Shown here: one piece after another, positions 20,077 to 21,221 of the stretch
How positions within the stretch are numbered: the first letter of the stretch is position 1
How the letters are laid out: each line of letters opens with the position of its first letter
NCBI GenBank assembly: GCA_009733775.1
Contig: WOGZ01000461.1
Coordinates: 1-21,221 of the forward strand
DNA: 21,221 nt
Reading direction: 5' to 3'
Source: Alectoria sarmentosa
Taxonomy: Eukaryota; Ascomycota; Lecanoromycetes; Lecanorales; Parmeliaceae
The notes under the pieces: model-generated
Database searches by the model: none
The model's input: the letters and a program-made list of their open reading frames with translations, nothing else
What the model was told of the DNA's origin: nothing
Made by a program: the position numbers and the translations under genes

Positions 20077-20640
20077 CTCAAACGAAATTATCGAAGCTGC
20101 GGCGATATTTAAAAAATGTTTTTTATAAAAATTAAATTCGATATTCGATTTTTTTTTACAAAAGCGTCGATTTTGTTTATATTTAAAAAAAACGACGAAT
20201 TGCGTTTATGTATAAATTATAAAAAATTAAATGCGATGATTATCAAAAATCGATATTCGTTATTCTTAATTACGAAAACGTTAAATCGCTTATACGACGT
20301 TAAGGTTTTTACGAAATTGAATTTAAAAATTGTTTATCATAAAATTCGAATCAAAAAAGGCGATAAATAAAAGATTGCGTTTCGAACTCGTTATAATTAT
20401 TTTGAATATTTAATTATGCTTTTTAAATTAATTAATGCTTTAATTACATTTTAAACATATATTAATAAAAATTTTATCGATTTAATAAATGTTATTTATG
20501 TGATATATTTGAATAATATTTTGATTTATAGCGTCGATACGTCGAAACATTAACGACACGTTAAATAAATATTTAAACGATTACGTTAATTTTAATTGTA
20601 TATCAATCTGAAGAAATGTCGATTCAATATTAAATAAATT
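20077..20640 (+). pseudogene. element Z reverse transcriptase (decayed)
   Basis: In one frame: FIFKKNDELRLCINYKKLNA (the KKDGxLRLCVDYRxLN block, about 20182-20238), IIKNRYSLFLITKTLNRL, then FTKLNLKIVYHKIRIKKGDK ending in a stop at 20368-20370, then FRTRYNYFEYLIMLFKLINA and YLNNILIYS. All three catalytic Asp codons are now Asn: in TKLN (20320-20322) and both in YLNN (20506-20517). Open for 84 codons at 20116-20367. It is a clear Ty3/gypsy reverse transcriptase that cannot be active. Confidence 0.93.
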
Positions 20641-20880
20641 GAATTTTTAAAATTTATTATATTTATTAAAGACGTTATGATGAATTAAAAACGAACAATA
20701 ATTATCAAAAATTGATTTAAATCAAAAAGCTATCGAAAAATGCAAATCTTTTTAAATTTTACAAATTTTTATCAACGATTTATTTATAATTATTTTATTA
20801 TAATTATGTTATTGATCGATTTATTAAAAGATAACAAAGACGATAAAAAGTTTAAGTTTTTTATATAATTCGAAAACGCT
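20641..20880 (+). pseudogene. element Z connection region between reverse transcriptase and RNase H (decayed)
   Basis: Same frame as the reverse transcriptase. It reads FLKFIIF-IKDVMMN (the FLGFxIS-x-GxxMD block), then KSYRKMQIFLNFTNFYQRFI (the Rx-VQxFLGFANFYRRFI block, about 20725-20784) and IDLLKDNK (the LTDLLKxxK block). These blocks link polymerase to RNase H in Ty3/gypsy elements and confirm the frame. Confidence 0.85.
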
Positions 20881-21221
20881 GAAAAAGCGTTTTTACAATT
20901 AAAACGCATTTTTTCAAAAACGTTATTTTTACGTTATTATAATTCGAAAACGAAATTGCGTGTGAAAATTAATATTTTTAATTTTGATTTTAAAATTATG
21001 TTTATTCAACAAAATGAGCATAAACATTATTATTTCATTATTTTTTAATTTCGAAAAATGATGCTTATTAAATAAAATTATGAAATTTATAATTAAAAAC
21101 TGCTCGTTATTATAACGACAATAAAATAATAACGATATTATTTAAAAAACAATATTTATTATATCGAAATGTGAATCGATTATAATAATTTTAAAAGATT
21201 TTTTAAATAAAAAAAGTTTAA
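20881..21221 (+). pseudogene. element Z RNase H domain, cut by window end (decayed)
   Basis: In the same frame: EKAFLQLKRIF (20881-20913), KLRVKINIFNFDFKIMFIQQ (about 20956-21015), where the usual block is a V-x-T-D-A-S-D-x-A-x-G-A-V-L-x-Q stretch, so its catalytic Asp has become Asn. Then NYEIYN-stop-KLLVIITTIK near 21079-21126 (the NYxxxDKELLAIVxAxK block), and a YNNFKRFF near the end (DHKNLxYF block). The domain is complete or nearly so when the window stops; integrase would follow outside. Confidence 0.85.

Larger units (their letters stand above)
18241..21221 (+). mobile_element. element Z: RIP-mutated Ty3/gypsy element, right part beyond the window
   Basis: Plus-strand gag, zinc knuckle, protease end, reverse transcriptase and RNase H occur in Ty3/gypsy order and the element runs off the right edge before integrase. 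Gag (18241 to about 19270) uses one frame; the zinc knuckle is shifted by an indel; from about 19693 to 21221 protease end, reverse transcriptase and RNase H use the same frame as the first part of gag without any frame change. Its gag and reverse transcriptase differ clearly from those of Y, so it is a separate family. The 5' LTR is not seen, and the 3' LTR would be outside the window. Confidence 0.9.

Noticed and set aside
1..21221. Mitochondrial, apicoplast or Plasmodium-type DNA suggested by extreme AT content
   Set aside because: No organelle genes or tRNAs are present, the retrotransposon families are of fungal type, and the CpG-sparing loss of C with transition-only differences between repeat copies fits RIP better.

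Overview
The window looks like an AT-rich block from a filamentous ascomycete (Pezizomycotina) genome, built from transposable elements destroyed by repeat-induced point mutation (RIP). I infer this from three things. Base composition is extremely AT-rich and the Cs that survive are mostly in CpG: in 13021-13080 five of seven Cs precede G, and in 16921-16980 four of five do. Reading frames of recognisable proteins persist for hundreds of codons, broken mainly by TGG/CAA/CAG-to-stop changes. Active-site residues show the matching C-to-T/G-to-A replacements (Asp to Asn, Cys to Tyr, Trp to stop). I see no intact gene, tRNA, rRNA or CRISPR array.

Layout, left to right. 1-660 holds a decayed tandem repeat of about 160 bp. 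661-3433 has nothing I recognise. From 3434 to 11981 there is a nested pair of LTR elements. The outer one, here called X, is a minus-strand, apparently non-autonomous LTR element (3439-3485 plus 10269-11976, about 1.75 kb without its guest, flanked by attat/attat). One of its two LTRs was split by a complete minus-strand Ty3/gypsy chromovirus, here called Y (3486-10263, 6778 bp, two 223-bp LTRs, 5-bp target duplication atgtg/gtgtg). Y reads, from right to left: 5' LTR, leader, gag, an unresolved protease region, reverse transcriptase, RNase H, integrase, chromodomain, 3' LTR. The second X copy of the LTR (11783-11976) preserves the uninterrupted sequence and proves the Y insertion point.

Inside X lies the only GC-rich DNA in the window (about 10264-11140): a nearly unmutated LTR plus a 108-bp-period tandem array whose units contain a 17-bp hairpin with changes in both arms. 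Its edges are graded rather than sharp, and the Y LTR that touches it is clearly less mutated than the far Y LTR. This RIP-spared, hairpin-bearing array inside a small LTR element is the most unusual feature here.

11982-16950 is deeply eroded and I recognise nothing in it beyond simple repeats. At about 17050-17960 on the minus strand is the wreck of a PIF1-family helicase of the Helitron type. From about 18241 to the window end, on the plus strand, is a second, different Ty3/gypsy element, here called Z (gag with zinc knuckle, end of protease, reverse transcriptase, RNase H), running off the window. The helicase and the Z gag lie head to head with under 300 bp between them, too little for an ordinary LTR plus leader.

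No gene here is expected to make a functional protein. What works together is historical: X inserted, Y inserted into X, and mutation then silenced nearly everything except the X array. All protein identifications were made by reading translations by eye, without any database search.
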